A stretch of DNA of 64,000 bases from Promicromonospora sukumoe 327MFSha3.1 (GTDB lineage Bacteria > Actinomycetota > Actinomycetes > Actinomycetales > Cellulomonadaceae). The notes under the pieces are model-generated. The model was not told the DNA's origin. It did no database searches and saw only the letters and a list, made by a program, of their open reading frames with translations. Location of the stretch: positions 2,046,001 to 2,110,000 of the forward strand of contig NZ_ARQM01000010.1 in the NCBI RefSeq assembly GCF_000385135.1, given 5' to 3'. The position numbers were made by a program, and so were the translations under genes. Shown here piece by piece: positions 42,373 through 53,329 of this stretch (the first letter of the stretch is position 1; every line of letters starts with the position of its first letter).

Positions 42373-44216
42373 CCCATCCAGTAGTCGACGGCCTCGGGGC
42401 GCGGCCGGGCCGTCATGCCGCTGGGGACGCCGAGCTCCATGACCCGGTCCGCCGACCGGTCGAACGCGGGCCAGCCGGGCAGGCCCGGGCCGTTGGGGTC
42501 CCCGGTGCGGACGAAGTTGAGCCAGTACCCGCTGAGCTGGTCGCGCAGCACGTGGTCGGCCGGGCCGTAGTCGGCGTCGCCGTCCGCGCCCAGGTTGTCA
42601 AAGGCGTACATCACCTCGGCGCCGTGGTACGCCCCGAACTCCCGGAGGCCCGGGTCCGGCGGCGTGTGCGTGAAGAAGTACAGGTACGCGGGCGCCTGCC
42701 CGGAGCTCGTCTGCAGGTGCGCCCACCGGTACATCGCGCGGGTGAAGACCCGGTCGGTCTGGGCCTGGAGCTGCGAGTCGAGCACCTGGTCCTCGGTCTC
42801 GCCGGGGTACAGGTCGAGGAACTCCTCGGCGTCCGCGCCGTGGTCCTCCCGCGCCGTGGCGCGGTACTCCTCGGGGGTCATCGGTTCCGGCGGGAACGCC
42901 CGGATCAGGGAGTCCTCGTCCGCGTTGCTGCCCACCAGCGTCGGCACGTCGAGCTGGTCACCCGCGGCGTAGATCTCCGCGGGGCTGCGGTCGAGCACGT
43001 GCCCGTCGACGGACGGCCGCCAGTGCGGGCCGACGGCGGCGGCCGCCTCGACGATCCGGTCGACGGGCAGGTCGCGCACCTCGTCGACCGTGTCGACGCC
43101 GAGCTCCCGGAGCAGCCGCGCGCCCGCGTCCTCCGCGACGGCCCGCGAGTCGCTCTGGTCGCCGTCCTCGGTGTTCCCCTCCGTGCCCATGCAGGCCCCG
43201 CTGCTGCCGATGATGCCGTCGACGAGGCCCTCGGCCAGGGGTGTCGCCCCCAGGATGCAGACGCTCTCGCCGCCCGCGGACTCGCCCGCGACGGTCACCC
43301 GGTCGGGGTCACCGCCGAACGCGGCGACGTTCTGGCGCACCCAGTCCAGGGCGGCGATCTGGTCCAGGATCCCGTAGTTGCCCGACGCGCCGTACGCCGA
43401 CTCCGCCGCCAGGTCCGGGTGCGAAAGGAAGCCCAGGACCCCGAGCCGGTAGTTGATCGTGACCACGATCGCCTCGCCGCTCGCGGCGAGCGCCTCGCCG
43501 TCGTACAGGGGCAGGGCTCCCGAGCCGGTGGCGAAGCCGCCGCCGGGCACGTGGACGAGCACGGGCAGGTCGGCGGACGCCCCCGTGGGACGCCAGACGT
43601 TGAGGTAGAGGCTGTCCTCGCTGACCGGGAAGGGGTTGAGGAACGTCTCCTCCAGCGGGATGTCGACGACCTTGGTCAGGGCCCGGGTGGTGAACGTCGT
43701 GGTGCCCTGGACCGGCACGGCCGAGAAGCGGTCGGCGACCAGCACCTCCGAACGCGGCTCGGGCGGCCGGGGCGCCTGCCAGCGCAGCTCCCCGACCGGG
43801 GGCTGCGCGTACGGCACGCCGGCGAAGATCTCGACCGTGCCGGCGTCGTTGCGCACGCCCGTCACCGGGCCCTCCCTGGTCTCGACCGGCGCCGTGGCCG
43901 CACGGTCCGCGCCCCCGGCCACCCGGACCTGCGGGCCCGGATGGGCGAGCACGGCCGTGCCGCACACGAGCGCGGCGGCCACCAGCCACGCCCCCGCCCG
44001 GAGCAGTGCTCCGCGCCGCAGCCACCACGGGGCGGTCAGCACCACGACCAGCAGGAGCGCCACAACCAGGGCCCAGCCCCACCACAGGGTCCCGTTGAGC
44101 CAGCCGAGCACCAGCGCCGCCACGCCCAGGAGCGCGAACGGCGCCCAGAACCAGGCCGAGCGCCCTGAGGCACCAGATCGGGTCGTGCGAGGTGTCGCCT
44201 GCTCGGTGGTCGCCAC
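42351..44216 (-). CDS. Type-B carboxylesterase / lipase, membrane anchored
   Basis: A 621-residue protein. Three hydrophobic helices at the N-terminus (about residues 22-40, 46-64 and 72-90) precede the type-B carboxylesterase domain, an unusual arrangement, since most bacterial members are soluble or have a single signal peptide. The catalytic Ser is in VTVAGESAGGESV, the acid Glu in VGSNADEDSLIRAF and the His in FGAYHGAEVMYAF. EDSLYLNVWRP and LVHVPGGGFATGSG are family signatures. The catalytic domain should face outside. It is divergent from a MerR gene; a triple direct repeat lies between them. Confidence 0.9.
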   Translation of the reverse strand: MATTEQATPRTTRSGASGRSAWFWAPFALLGVAALVLGWLNGTLWWGWALVVALLLVVVLTAPWWLRRGALLRAGAWLVAAALVCGTAVLAHPGPQVRVAGGADRAATAPVETREGPVTGVRNDAGTVEIFAGVPYAQPPVGELRWQAPRPPEPRSEVLVADRFSAVPVQGTTTFTTRALTKVVDIPLEETFLNPFPVSEDSLYLNVWRPTGASADLPVLVHVPGGGFATGSGALPLYDGEALAASGEAIVVTINYRLGVLGFLSHPDLAAESAYGASGNYGILDQIAALDWVRQNVAAFGGDPDRVTVAGESAGGESVCILGATPLAEGLVDGIIGSSGACMGTEGNTEDGDQSDSRAVAEDAGARLLRELGVDTVDEVRDLPVDRIVEAAAAVGPHWRPSVDGHVLDRSPAEIYAAGDQLDVPTLVGSNADEDSLIRAFPPEPMTPEEYRATAREDHGADAEEFLDLYPGETEDQVLDSQLQAQTDRVFTRAMYRWAHLQTSSGQAPAYLYFFTHTPPDPGLREFGAYHGAEVMYAFDNLGADGDADYGPADHVLRDQLSGYWLNFVRTGDPNGPGLPGWPAFDRSADRVMELGVPSGMTARPRPEAVDYWMGYAGPIA

Positions 44217-44252
44217 GCGGTGTTCCTTCGTCGTGCAGTCGTCGTCGCTGGC

Positions 44253-44294
44253 GAGGATCGTCAGCCGGGAGGATCGTCACCTGGGAGGATTGTC
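44253..44294. promoter_or_regulatory. Three 10-bp direct repeats with 16-bp period
   Basis: GAGGATCGTC at 44253-44262 and 44269-44278, and GAGGATTGTC at 44285-44294. They lie in the divergent gap between the carboxylesterase (start 44216) and the MerR gene (start 44359). Same spacing and strand orientation suggest binding sites, although a MerR site would be a dyad. Confidence 0.65.
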
Positions 44295-44358
44295 GCCACG
44301 GACAAGCACAGCGCGACCGCGGGTATTCCGCTCGGCCGCGGACAGGGGGAGGCAGACC

Positions 44359-45096
44359 GTGCTCAGCAGCGAGCTCGCCGAGCTGGCGGGCGTCACGGTC
44401 CGGACGCTGCGCCACTACCACCAGGTCGGGCTGCTGCCCGAGCCCCCGCGTACCTCCGGGGGCTACCGGCACTACGACGTCGGCCATCTGGTCCGGCTCC
44501 TGCGCATCACCCGGATGACGGCGCTCGGCCTCCCCCTGTCCGCGCTCCCGGAGGTGCTGGACGACCCGGCGGCGGCCGACGAGCTGCTCGACGAGCTGGA
44601 CCGCCGGGCCGCCGCCGACATCGAGCGCCTGAACGCCCGCCGGGCCGACATCGCGGCGCTGCGCCGCAGCGGCGCACCGCCCGACCTCCCGCCCGAGCTC
44701 TCGGCGCTGCGCTCCCCCGCGGCCGGGCTGTCGGCGGGCATGGCCCGCTACGAGCACGAGCAGCTCGTCCTGGCCGGCCACCTGATCGGCGGGGGCGACG
44801 CCGCGGGGCTGGCCGCACTGCTCGGCGACGCGGACCAGGAGCCGGCCGTGTCCGCGGCCCTGACGGCCCGCTTCTACGCCTTTCCCGACGACGCCCCGGA
44901 CGACGACGTCGCGGCGCTCGCCGGTGAGCTCGTGGCGCACCTCGGGCCGGCACTGGCGCGGCTGACCGGCCTGCCCCCGGTGGACGCGCGGGCCGCGGCC
45001 CTGCTGGACGAGCTGGCCGAGCGCACGCTCCGCCCTGTGCAGCGCGACGTGCTGCGCCGGGTCCAGCGGCGGCTGGCACGGCTCGGCAAGGTGTGA
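44359..45096 (+). CDS. MerR-family transcriptional regulator
   Basis: A 245-residue regulator. The N-terminal winged helix (SSELAELAGVTVRTLRHYHQ, then PRTSGGYRHYDVGHLVRL) is complete and is followed by the dimerisation helix with Asp/Glu/Leu heptads (LLDELDRRAAADIERLNARR). The long C-terminal helical region (about residues 125-245) could be a TipA-like ligand-binding domain; I see no metal-binding Cys. GGGGGAGG precedes the GTG start. It is divergent from the carboxylesterase and 88 bp upstream of the S9 peptidase, so either may be its target. Confidence 0.88.
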   Translation: MLSSELAELAGVTVRTLRHYHQVGLLPEPPRTSGGYRHYDVGHLVRLLRITRMTALGLPLSALPEVLDDPAAADELLDELDRRAAADIERLNARRADIAALRRSGAPPDLPPELSALRSPAAGLSAGMARYEHEQLVLAGHLIGGGDAAGLAALLGDADQEPAVSAALTARFYAFPDDAPDDDVAALAGELVAHLGPALARLTGLPPVDARAAALLDELAERTLRPVQRDVLRRVQRRLARLGKV

Positions 45097-45184
45097 CCCG
45101 GGTCACTCGGCCACGTGTTGAGTCCGACGCGGCGTCGGGGTCTGGACTCGGGGGTGACCCACCCACCGAGAGCGAGGACCTGCC

Positions 45185-47188
<2,004 letters not shown>

Positions 47189-48023
47189 CGAACTCGTAGC
47201 CGCGGTCGCGGAGCCGTTCGATCAGCGGTCCCACCGCCCGGAGGCTCTGCTCGCGGCTCGGGTACATCGCGTGCAGCAGGATGATCGAGCCGGGGCGGAC
47301 GTGCTCGTCGGCGTGGTCCACGATCCGCGCCGGGCTGGCCGCGACGTCGGGGTAGGAGTCGGGCTCGACGTCCCACGTGATCGTGCGCCGCTCGTGCTCC
47401 GCGAGATACCGGGGCAGGGCCAGCAGCTTCTTCCCGTTGGGCGGGCGGAAGGTGATCTCGCCCGCGTAGCCGGTCGCCCGGATCAGCGCGTCCGTGTCCT
47501 CGATCTCGCGCGCGACGAAGTCGGGCGACACCAGCACCATCCGCTCGTGGGAGTAGGTGTGGTTGCCGATCTCGTGCCCGTCGGCGGCGATCCGCGCCCC
47601 GAGCTCCGGGTGCTGCGCCAGCTCGCGGCCGGTCAGGTAGAAGGTGGCGGGGACGCCGGCCTCGGCGAGCGTGTCGAGCAGCGGCCCCGCCCCCGCGGGA
47701 TCCGGGCCGTCGTCGAACGTCAGCGCGACCACCTTGGCCGAGGTCTCGACGCGCGGGGTGATGCCGCCGTAGAGCTGGAAGCCCCTGGCGTTGACCAGCC
47801 GGTCCAGGCCCAGGGCGGACACGGCGAGCAGGACGATCACCACCGCTCCGCCGAGCGCCCACCTGAGGGCGGGTCGCGATGCGGGTCGTGCTGCGGGTCG
47901 TGCGTGCATGGCGCCGACCATAGGGGACCTGACCTGCGGCGACGACGAAAGTCCTGGGGCAGGGGGCGACCGCGTGCGCGCCGGCCAGCGCACACCTGAC
48001 GCAATCTTGCAGTATTCATTTGC

Positions 48024-48058
48024 CAGACATTGTCTGCATGGGTGAAATCTCCTATAAA
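48024..48058 (+). promoter_or_regulatory. Strong promoter of the SGNH hydrolase gene with overlapping dyad
   Basis: TTGTCT (48030-48035) and TATAAA (48053-48058) are 17 bp apart, close to the vegetative consensus. A dyad CAGACA-T-TGTCTG (48024-48036) covers the -35 and may be an operator. The leader is about 50 nt, with GGGAG before the ATG. Confidence 0.7.
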
Positions 48059-48114
48059 GGTAGCGATCGGGTCACAACTGGAGTGCCCCGACCCACCTTC
48101 AGGGAGCTGCCCAC

Positions 48115-49149
48115 ATGAAGCAACGCCTGTTGAGCATCGTCGCCACCTTCGCGGCCACCACCCTCGCCACCGTCGGGCTCGTGACGACGCCGGCCGAACC
48201 GTCGTACGCCGCCGGGGAGTCCTACGTCGCCCTCGGCGACTCCTACTCCTGGGGTACCGGAACCCGGTCCTACATCGCCGACGGCACCGAGTGCCTGCGC
48301 TCCACCTACGCCTACGCCAGCCTGACCGCGGCGGCCAAGGGCTACAGCCTCAACTTCCGGGCCTGCTCCGGAGCCGTCGTGTCCGACGTGACGAGCACCC
48401 AGCTCAGCGCGCTGGGCACGGGCACGCGGTACGTCACGATCTCGGTGGGCGGCAACGACGCCGGGTTCGCCGACGTGCTGACCGAGTGCGCCCTGCCGGC
48501 GTGGGCCAGCGACTGCGCCGGCGCGGTCGGTGCCGCGCGCTCGTTCATCTCCGGCACGCTCCCGGGCCGGCTCAGCACGCTCTACGCCGCCATCCGGACG
48601 AGGGCGCCGGGCGCGAAGGTGGTCGTCGTCGGCTACCCGAAGATCTTCATGGGCGAGGACTGCAACGTGGCCACCTTCTTCAGCCCGGAGGACGAGGCCG
48701 CGCTGAACGACGCCGTCGTGCACATCAACTCGGTCACCCAGGCGGCCGCCTCCGCCCGGGGGTTCACCTTCGTCAACCCGGTCAGCCGGTTCACCGGCCA
48801 CGCCGTGTGCGACTCGACGGAGTGGATCAACGGCTTCTCCAACCCCGTCCAGGAGTCCTACCACCCGAACCGGCTCGGCCACGCCAACGGCTACCTGCCG
48901 CTGGTCAGCGGCGTGCTGACCGGCGCGAGCGTCGCGGCGACCAGCACGGTGGTGGCGAAGGCGGAAGACGACGCGGCGGAGCAGGCCGAGCTCCAGCAGA
49001 AGTACGCGGCCGCCGACCGCAGGATCGAGCCGAAGCTCTTCCAGCCCCCGACCAAGGCCCGCCTCGAGGAGCTGGCGAAGGAGCGCGACGTCGACTTCGA
49101 CGCCTGGTGGGCCCGGACGCAGTCGTCGGACCGGTCCCACCGAGGCTGA
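48115..49149 (+). CDS. Secreted SGNH/GDSL hydrolase
   Basis: A 344-residue exported esterase or lipase. A Sec signal peptide (about residues 1-32, ending EPSYAAG) precedes the SGNH domain: block I YVALGDSYSWGTG (nucleophile Ser), block III ISVGGNDAGF, and block V SYHPNRLGH (Asp/His pair replaced by YHP, as in Streptomyces SGNH lipases). Six Cys in the mature part suggest three disulphides. A charged helical tail of about 65 residues (KAEDDAAEQAELQQKYAAAD) follows the domain and is unusual. Monocistronic, with a consensus-like promoter and a hairpin at 49197-49247. Confidence 0.92.
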   Translation: MKQRLLSIVATFAATTLATVGLVTTPAEPSYAAGESYVALGDSYSWGTGTRSYIADGTECLRSTYAYASLTAAAKGYSLNFRACSGAVVSDVTSTQLSALGTGTRYVTISVGGNDAGFADVLTECALPAWASDCAGAVGAARSFISGTLPGRLSTLYAAIRTRAPGAKVVVVGYPKIFMGEDCNVATFFSPEDEAALNDAVVHINSVTQAAASARGFTFVNPVSRFTGHAVCDSTEWINGFSNPVQESYHPNRLGHANGYLPLVSGVLTGASVAATSTVVAKAEDDAAEQAELQQKYAAADRRIEPKLFQPPTKARLEELAKERDVDFDAWWARTQSSDRSHRG

Positions 49150-49196
49150 GCCCACTGAACCGAGCCCACTGAGCTGAGCCGCTGAACCGAGCCACC

Positions 49197-49247
49197 GGCC
49201 CGGGGGCCGCGTGCCACGTCCGTCGACGTGCGCGCGGCCCTCGGGCC
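49197..49247. terminator. Bidirectional terminator between the SGNH gene and citB-like gene
   Basis: A 15-bp stem (49197-49211 with 49233-49247, one G-T pair) encloses a smaller CACGT/ACGTG stem. It lies 48 bp after the SGNH stop and abuts the stop codon of the convergent response regulator gene, so it can serve both. Confidence 0.75.
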
Positions 49248-49939
49248 TAGGTCCGTCCGGCCGTCCGGTAGCGGTGCTCGGGACGGCCCGTGGAGCCGTA
49301 GCGGAGCTCGACCACGAGGTGCCCCTGGTGGGCGAGCGTCGAGAGATAGCGCTGGGCCGTCGCCCGGGACACCCCGACCCGGTCGGCGACCATCGGGGCC
49401 GAGAGCGCCGCCCCGGCCTCGGCGAGCGCCCCCAGGACCGCGGTCTCGGTGGGCGACCGGCGCGAGGCGCCGTCGCGGCTCCCCGCGCCGTGCAGGACCC
49501 GGCGGGCGCGGTCCACCGCCTCCTGGTCGAGCTCGGCCTGCGAGTCGACCAGGTTGCGGTAGCGGCCGTAGGCGCGGAGCAGCTCGGTGAGGTCGTCGTC
49601 GGCGAAGGGCTTGATGAGGTAGCCGAACGCCCCGCGCTGGAGCGCCTTGCGCACGGCCGCGGTGGCAACGGCGGCCGACAGCACGACGGCGTCGACGTCC
49701 CGTCCCGCGATGAGGTCGAGCCCGGAGCCGTCCGGCAGGTAGATGTCGGCAAGCACGAGGTCCGGCTGCTCGGCGTCGATCACGGCGGCCGCCTGCGCCG
49801 CCGTGCCGGCGGTCGCGACCACGCCGAAACCCTCGACCGACTCCACGATGCGCGTGTGCAGCCGGGCCACGTGGAAGTCGTCGTCGACCACGACGACGCG
49901 GAACCGCACCCCCGCGCCCGCGTCCCTCGTCGTGCTCAT
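49247..49939 (-). CDS. CitB/DcuR-family response regulator
   Basis: A 230-residue regulator. The receiver has VVVVDDDFHVARLH, phosphoacceptor Asp65 in LVLADIYLPDGSG and the Lys in LIKPFADDDL. The C-terminal helix-turn-helix (SAPMVADRVGVSRATAQRYL) is the type found in CitB, DcuR and MalR. It pairs with the sensor kinase through an ATGA overlap. Orthologous systems respond to citrate or C4-dicarboxylates and switch on their transporter; the divergent CitMHS gene is the obvious target. Confidence 0.93.
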   Translation of the reverse strand: MSTTRDAGAGVRFRVVVVDDDFHVARLHTRIVESVEGFGVVATAGTAAQAAAVIDAEQPDLVLADIYLPDGSGLDLIAGRDVDAVVLSAAVATAAVRKALQRGAFGYLIKPFADDDLTELLRAYGRYRNLVDSQAELDQEAVDRARRVLHGAGSRDGASRRSPTETAVLGALAEAGAALSAPMVADRVGVSRATAQRYLSTLAHQGHLVVELRYGSTGRPEHRYRTAGRT

Positions 49940-51723
49940 CGGCCGTCCTCCTGTTCGAACTGGTGCTCCAGGCGCGCCACGAAGACCGCGCCGTGCCGCT
50001 CGGTGCGGCCCATCGCGAGCCGCAGCTCGCCGCCATGCCGCCGGGCCACCTCGGCCGACAGGCGCAGCCCGATGCCGTGACCGTGCGCGGGCCCGGCCGC
50101 GCCGGACTCCCCCGGCCCCGCGGTGCCGCCCGCGCCCACGAGCTCGGCGGGTCGCGCCTCGGGGGTGAACGGGTCGGCCGCCGCGCCGTCGCCGGAGTCC
50201 ATGACCGACAGGTGGAGCTCGTCGCCGTGCCGCAGCGCCTCCACCTCGACCCAGCGGGGCGTGCGCCGCGAGGCCACCGCCGCCGCGATGCCGTTGTCCA
50301 CGAGGTTGCCGAGCACGGTGGTGACGTCCTCGGGGTGCAGCAGCGACCCGGCCACGTCGGCGTCGGGGCCGACGCGCAGCGTCACGCCCTGGCGTTCGGC
50401 CTCCAGCGCCTTGGCTCCCAGGAACGCCTGCAGGTAGGGCTCCCGGACGAGGCCCGCGTTGGCGACGGGGAAGCGCACCGGGCCGTGCTCGCCGATGCGG
50501 TCGAGGTAGTCGAGGGCCTCGGCCGTGTCCCCGGCCCGCACCAGCCCCGTGACCACGTGGATGCGGTTGGCGAACTCGTGCCGCTGTTCCCGCAGGGCCC
50601 CGGCCAGGGTGCCGACGGCGGTCAGGCGGCGGGTCAGGTCCTCGACCGCCGTCACGTCGCGCACGATGACGACCCGCCCGAGCAGCCGGCCCTCGCGCCG
50701 CACCTCGTGCACGTCCACGTAGACCAGCCGGCCGTCCACGACGAGCGGCGGGAGCGGCTGCTCGGGCGGCTCGGGCTGCTCGGCCGACTCAGTCGGCTCA
50801 GTCGGCTCAATCGGTCGGCCCTTGATCCGCGCGAGGACGCCCGCGTGGCCGACCGCCTCCTCGACCGGGCGCCCCACGGCGTCGTGCAGGCCCAGCAGGG
50901 CCGCGGCGCGGTCGTTGCACACCGTGACGACGTCGGCGGCGGACAGCCCGACCACGCCGTCGTCGACCCCCTGGAGCACGGCCTGCTGGTCGTGGACCAG
51001 CACGAGCAGCTCCTCGGGCTGGAGGCCGAGCGTCTTCTCGCGCAGCCTGCGCGTGATGAACCGGGCGAGCAGTCCCCCGACGGCGAGCGCCAGCGCCGTC
51101 GAGAGCACCACGGGGACGGCGTCGGTGAGCACGGTCGACCACACCTCGGTGGGCGGCAGCCCGACGCTCACCTCCCCCACCACGGTGTCGGGACGGTCGA
51201 GCCCGTACACGGGGACCTTGGCCCGGGCCGAGTCGCCGAGGGTGCCGCGCTCCCAGCTCACCGTCTCCTCGCCGCGCAGCGCGGCGTCGGGGCTGGTGGA
51301 GACCGGGTCGCCGATCTCGTCGGGGCTGGGGTGGGCCAGCCGCCGCCCCGTGTCGTCCGTGATCACCACGAACAGGGCGCCGGTGCGGTCCTCGACCTCG
51401 CGGGCGTAGTCGTCGAGCGTGCCGGCGACGAGCTCGGCGTCGGTCGACGGCGGCTGCCGCTCCGACTCCGCCTCGGCGCCCGCCCGCACGCCGGGGGTCT
51501 GCGCCACGGTCTGCGCGATGCGCAGCGCGGACTCCTGGGTCTGCTGCACGAGCCGGTTGAACCCGGTGACCGCGAACAGCCCGAGCGTGATGAGCGACAC
51601 CACGATCATCGCGGCCACGATCGACCGGTTGACCTGGGAGGTGAAGGGCCTGGCCGAGCGCCGGGCCGGGGGCGCGTCCGCGGCCGCCCGGGCGGGCTGC
51701 TGGAGCGGGTGCGGCGTCGCCAT
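49936..51723 (-). CDS. CitA/DcuS-family sensor histidine kinase
   Basis: A 595-residue kinase. Helix 1 (about residues 32-54) and helix 2 (about 200-222) enclose an extracellular sCACHE-like citrate/dicarboxylate sensor (TPGVRAGAEAE, VVITDDTGRRLAHPSPDEIG). A cytoplasmic PAS domain follows (VLQGVDDGVVGLSAADVVTV), then the CitA-type H box LREQRHEFANRIHVVTG and an HATPase domain. The PAS domain holds a Glu/Pro/Thr repeat insert (PTEPTESAEQPEPPEQ). It probably binds citrate or a related acid outside. Overlaps the regulator gene by 4 bp. Confidence 0.93.
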   Translation of the reverse strand: MATPHPLQQPARAAADAPPARRSARPFTSQVNRSIVAAMIVVSLITLGLFAVTGFNRLVQQTQESALRIAQTVAQTPGVRAGAEAESERQPPSTDAELVAGTLDDYAREVEDRTGALFVVITDDTGRRLAHPSPDEIGDPVSTSPDAALRGEETVSWERGTLGDSARAKVPVYGLDRPDTVVGEVSVGLPPTEVWSTVLTDAVPVVLSTALALAVGGLLARFITRRLREKTLGLQPEELLVLVHDQQAVLQGVDDGVVGLSAADVVTVCNDRAAALLGLHDAVGRPVEEAVGHAGVLARIKGRPIEPTEPTESAEQPEPPEQPLPPLVVDGRLVYVDVHEVRREGRLLGRVVIVRDVTAVEDLTRRLTAVGTLAGALREQRHEFANRIHVVTGLVRAGDTAEALDYLDRIGEHGPVRFPVANAGLVREPYLQAFLGAKALEAERQGVTLRVGPDADVAGSLLHPEDVTTVLGNLVDNGIAAAVASRRTPRWVEVEALRHGDELHLSVMDSGDGAAADPFTPEARPAELVGAGGTAGPGESGAAGPAHGHGIGLRLSAEVARRHGGELRLAMGRTERHGAVFVARLEHQFEQEDGR

Positions 51724-51775
51724 GTTCGCATGCTAACCACGCGCGGGGCGGGTTCCCGAGCGGTGAGCAGAATGC

Positions 51776-51809
51776 GCACAACGAGTTCTGTGCGGTATTC
51801 CGCCAGAAC
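51776..51809. promoter_or_regulatory. Dyads in front of the CitMHS gene
   Basis: GTTCTG-T-GCGG / CCGC-CAGAAC (51785-51809) is a 10-bp dyad with one bulged base and a TATT centre. It overlaps a second dyad, GCACA-N8-TGTGC (51776-51793). Both lie in the 180-bp divergent gap between the kinase and transporter genes and are candidate CitB-type regulator sites. TAGGGT at 51844-51849 may be the transporter's -10. Confidence 0.55.
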
Positions 51810-51903
51810 GCGCAGTAGCGCGCGCAGGGGGCCGACCGGTTCCTAGGGTGACCGGGTCATCGCACCCGCCGTCCCCCCAGCCGGCCAGACGAAGGAGTCT
51901 CCC

Positions 51904-53325
51904 GTGCTTGTTCTGCTCGGATTCGGAATGGTCGCCACCTTCATGGTGCTGATCATGACCAAGCGCATGACCCCGGTGCTCGCGCTCGTCATCGTGCCCA
52001 CGGTCTTCGGGCTGTTCGCCGGGGCCGGGCTCGGGATCGGCGACATGGCGCTGGACGCCATCGGTGGCCTCGCCCCGACGGCGGCCCTGCTGATGTTCGC
52101 GATCATCTACTTCGGCCTGATGATCGACGTCGGGCTGTTCGACCCGCTCGTGCGCGTCATCCTGCGGGTGGTGGGCCACGACCCGGTGAAGGTCGTCGTG
52201 GGTACCGCCCTGCTCGCGGCGGTGATCTCGCTCGACGGCGACGGCTCCACGACCTTCATCGTCGTGACGAGCGCCATGCTGCCGATCTACCTGCGGCTCG
52301 GCCTGAGCCCGGTGGTGCTCACCTGCGTCGCGGGCCTCGCGAACGGCGCCATGAACATCCTGCCCTGGGGCGGCCCGACAGCCCGCGCCGCGGCGGCCCT
52401 CGACCTGTCGCCGAGCGACGTGTTCGTGCCGATGGTGCCCTCCCTGCTGGCCGGGCTCGCCGTGATCTTCGTCTTCTCGTGGCACCTCGGCCTGCTGGAG
52501 CGGCGCCGGCTCGGCACGATCGACCTGCCCGGGGAGGGTGTGGGTTCGGGGTCGGGCGGCGGCGTGGGCTCCGGCTCGGGCCCGCGCGGCGGCGGCGGGA
52601 CCGTCACCCAGGTCGAGCGCATCTCGACCGTGGCCGTCCAGACGCTGGTGAAGCCGGACGACACCGCGATGGCCGACAGCATGCTCGACCCGCAGCGCTC
52701 CACGCTGCGCCCGAAGATGTTCTGGTTCAACCTGGCGCTCACGGCCGTCGTGATGGTGCTGCTCGTCGCCGACGTGCTGCCGCTGGCCTACGTGTTCATG
52801 GCCGGCAGCGCCGTCGCGGTCATCGCGAACTTCCCCCGGGTCTCGGACCAGGCGCAGCGCATCGTGGCCCACGCCCCGTCCATCGTCGGCGTGGTCTCGA
52901 TGGTGCTCGCGGCCGGCGTGCTGATCGGGGTGCTGGAGGGCACGGGGATGGTCGACGCCATGGCCGCGTGGGTCTCGGGCAGCATCCCCGACCAGCTCGG
53001 CGCGTTCTCGGCGGTGATCACGGGGCTGCTGAGCATCCCGATGACGTTCTTCCTGTCGAACGACGCCTTCTACTTCGGCATCCTCCCGGTGCTCGCGGAG
53101 AGCGCCGCGGCGTTCGGCGTCGACCCGGTCGACATGGCGCGGGCGTCGATCACGGGCCAGGTGGTGCACATGCAGAGCCCGCTGGTGCCGGCCATCCTGC
53201 TGCTCATCTCGCTCGCCGGCGTCAACCTGGGCGACCACCACAAGAAGGTGCTGTGGCGGGCCGTGGTGGTGGCGCTGGTGATGCTCGTGGTCGGGATCGC
53301 GGTCGGTTCGATCGGCATCGCCTGA
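51904..53325 (+). CDS. CitMHS-family citrate transporter
   Basis: A 473-residue transporter of the CitMHS family, which takes up metal-citrate complexes with protons. About 12 helices are visible, with the family segments SLDGDGSTTFIVVTSAMLPI, LPWGGPTARAAAAL and FLSNDAFYFGILPVLAESAA. A Gly/Ser-rich cytoplasmic insert (GSGSGGGVGSGSG, about residues 215-235) divides the two halves. AAGGAG precedes the GTG start. It is divergent from the CitA/CitB-type system, which probably controls it. It ends 4 bp before the convergent glycohydrolase gene. Confidence 0.95.
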   Translation: MLVLLGFGMVATFMVLIMTKRMTPVLALVIVPTVFGLFAGAGLGIGDMALDAIGGLAPTAALLMFAIIYFGLMIDVGLFDPLVRVILRVVGHDPVKVVVGTALLAAVISLDGDGSTTFIVVTSAMLPIYLRLGLSPVVLTCVAGLANGAMNILPWGGPTARAAAALDLSPSDVFVPMVPSLLAGLAVIFVFSWHLGLLERRRLGTIDLPGEGVGSGSGGGVGSGSGPRGGGGTVTQVERISTVAVQTLVKPDDTAMADSMLDPQRSTLRPKMFWFNLALTAVVMVLLVADVLPLAYVFMAGSAVAVIANFPRVSDQAQRIVAHAPSIVGVVSMVLAAGVLIGVLEGTGMVDAMAAWVSGSIPDQLGAFSAVITGLLSIPMTFFLSNDAFYFGILPVLAESAAAFGVDPVDMARASITGQVVHMQSPLVPAILLLISLAGVNLGDHHKKVLWRAVVVALVMLVVGIAVGSIGIA

Positions 53326-53329
53326 GCCG

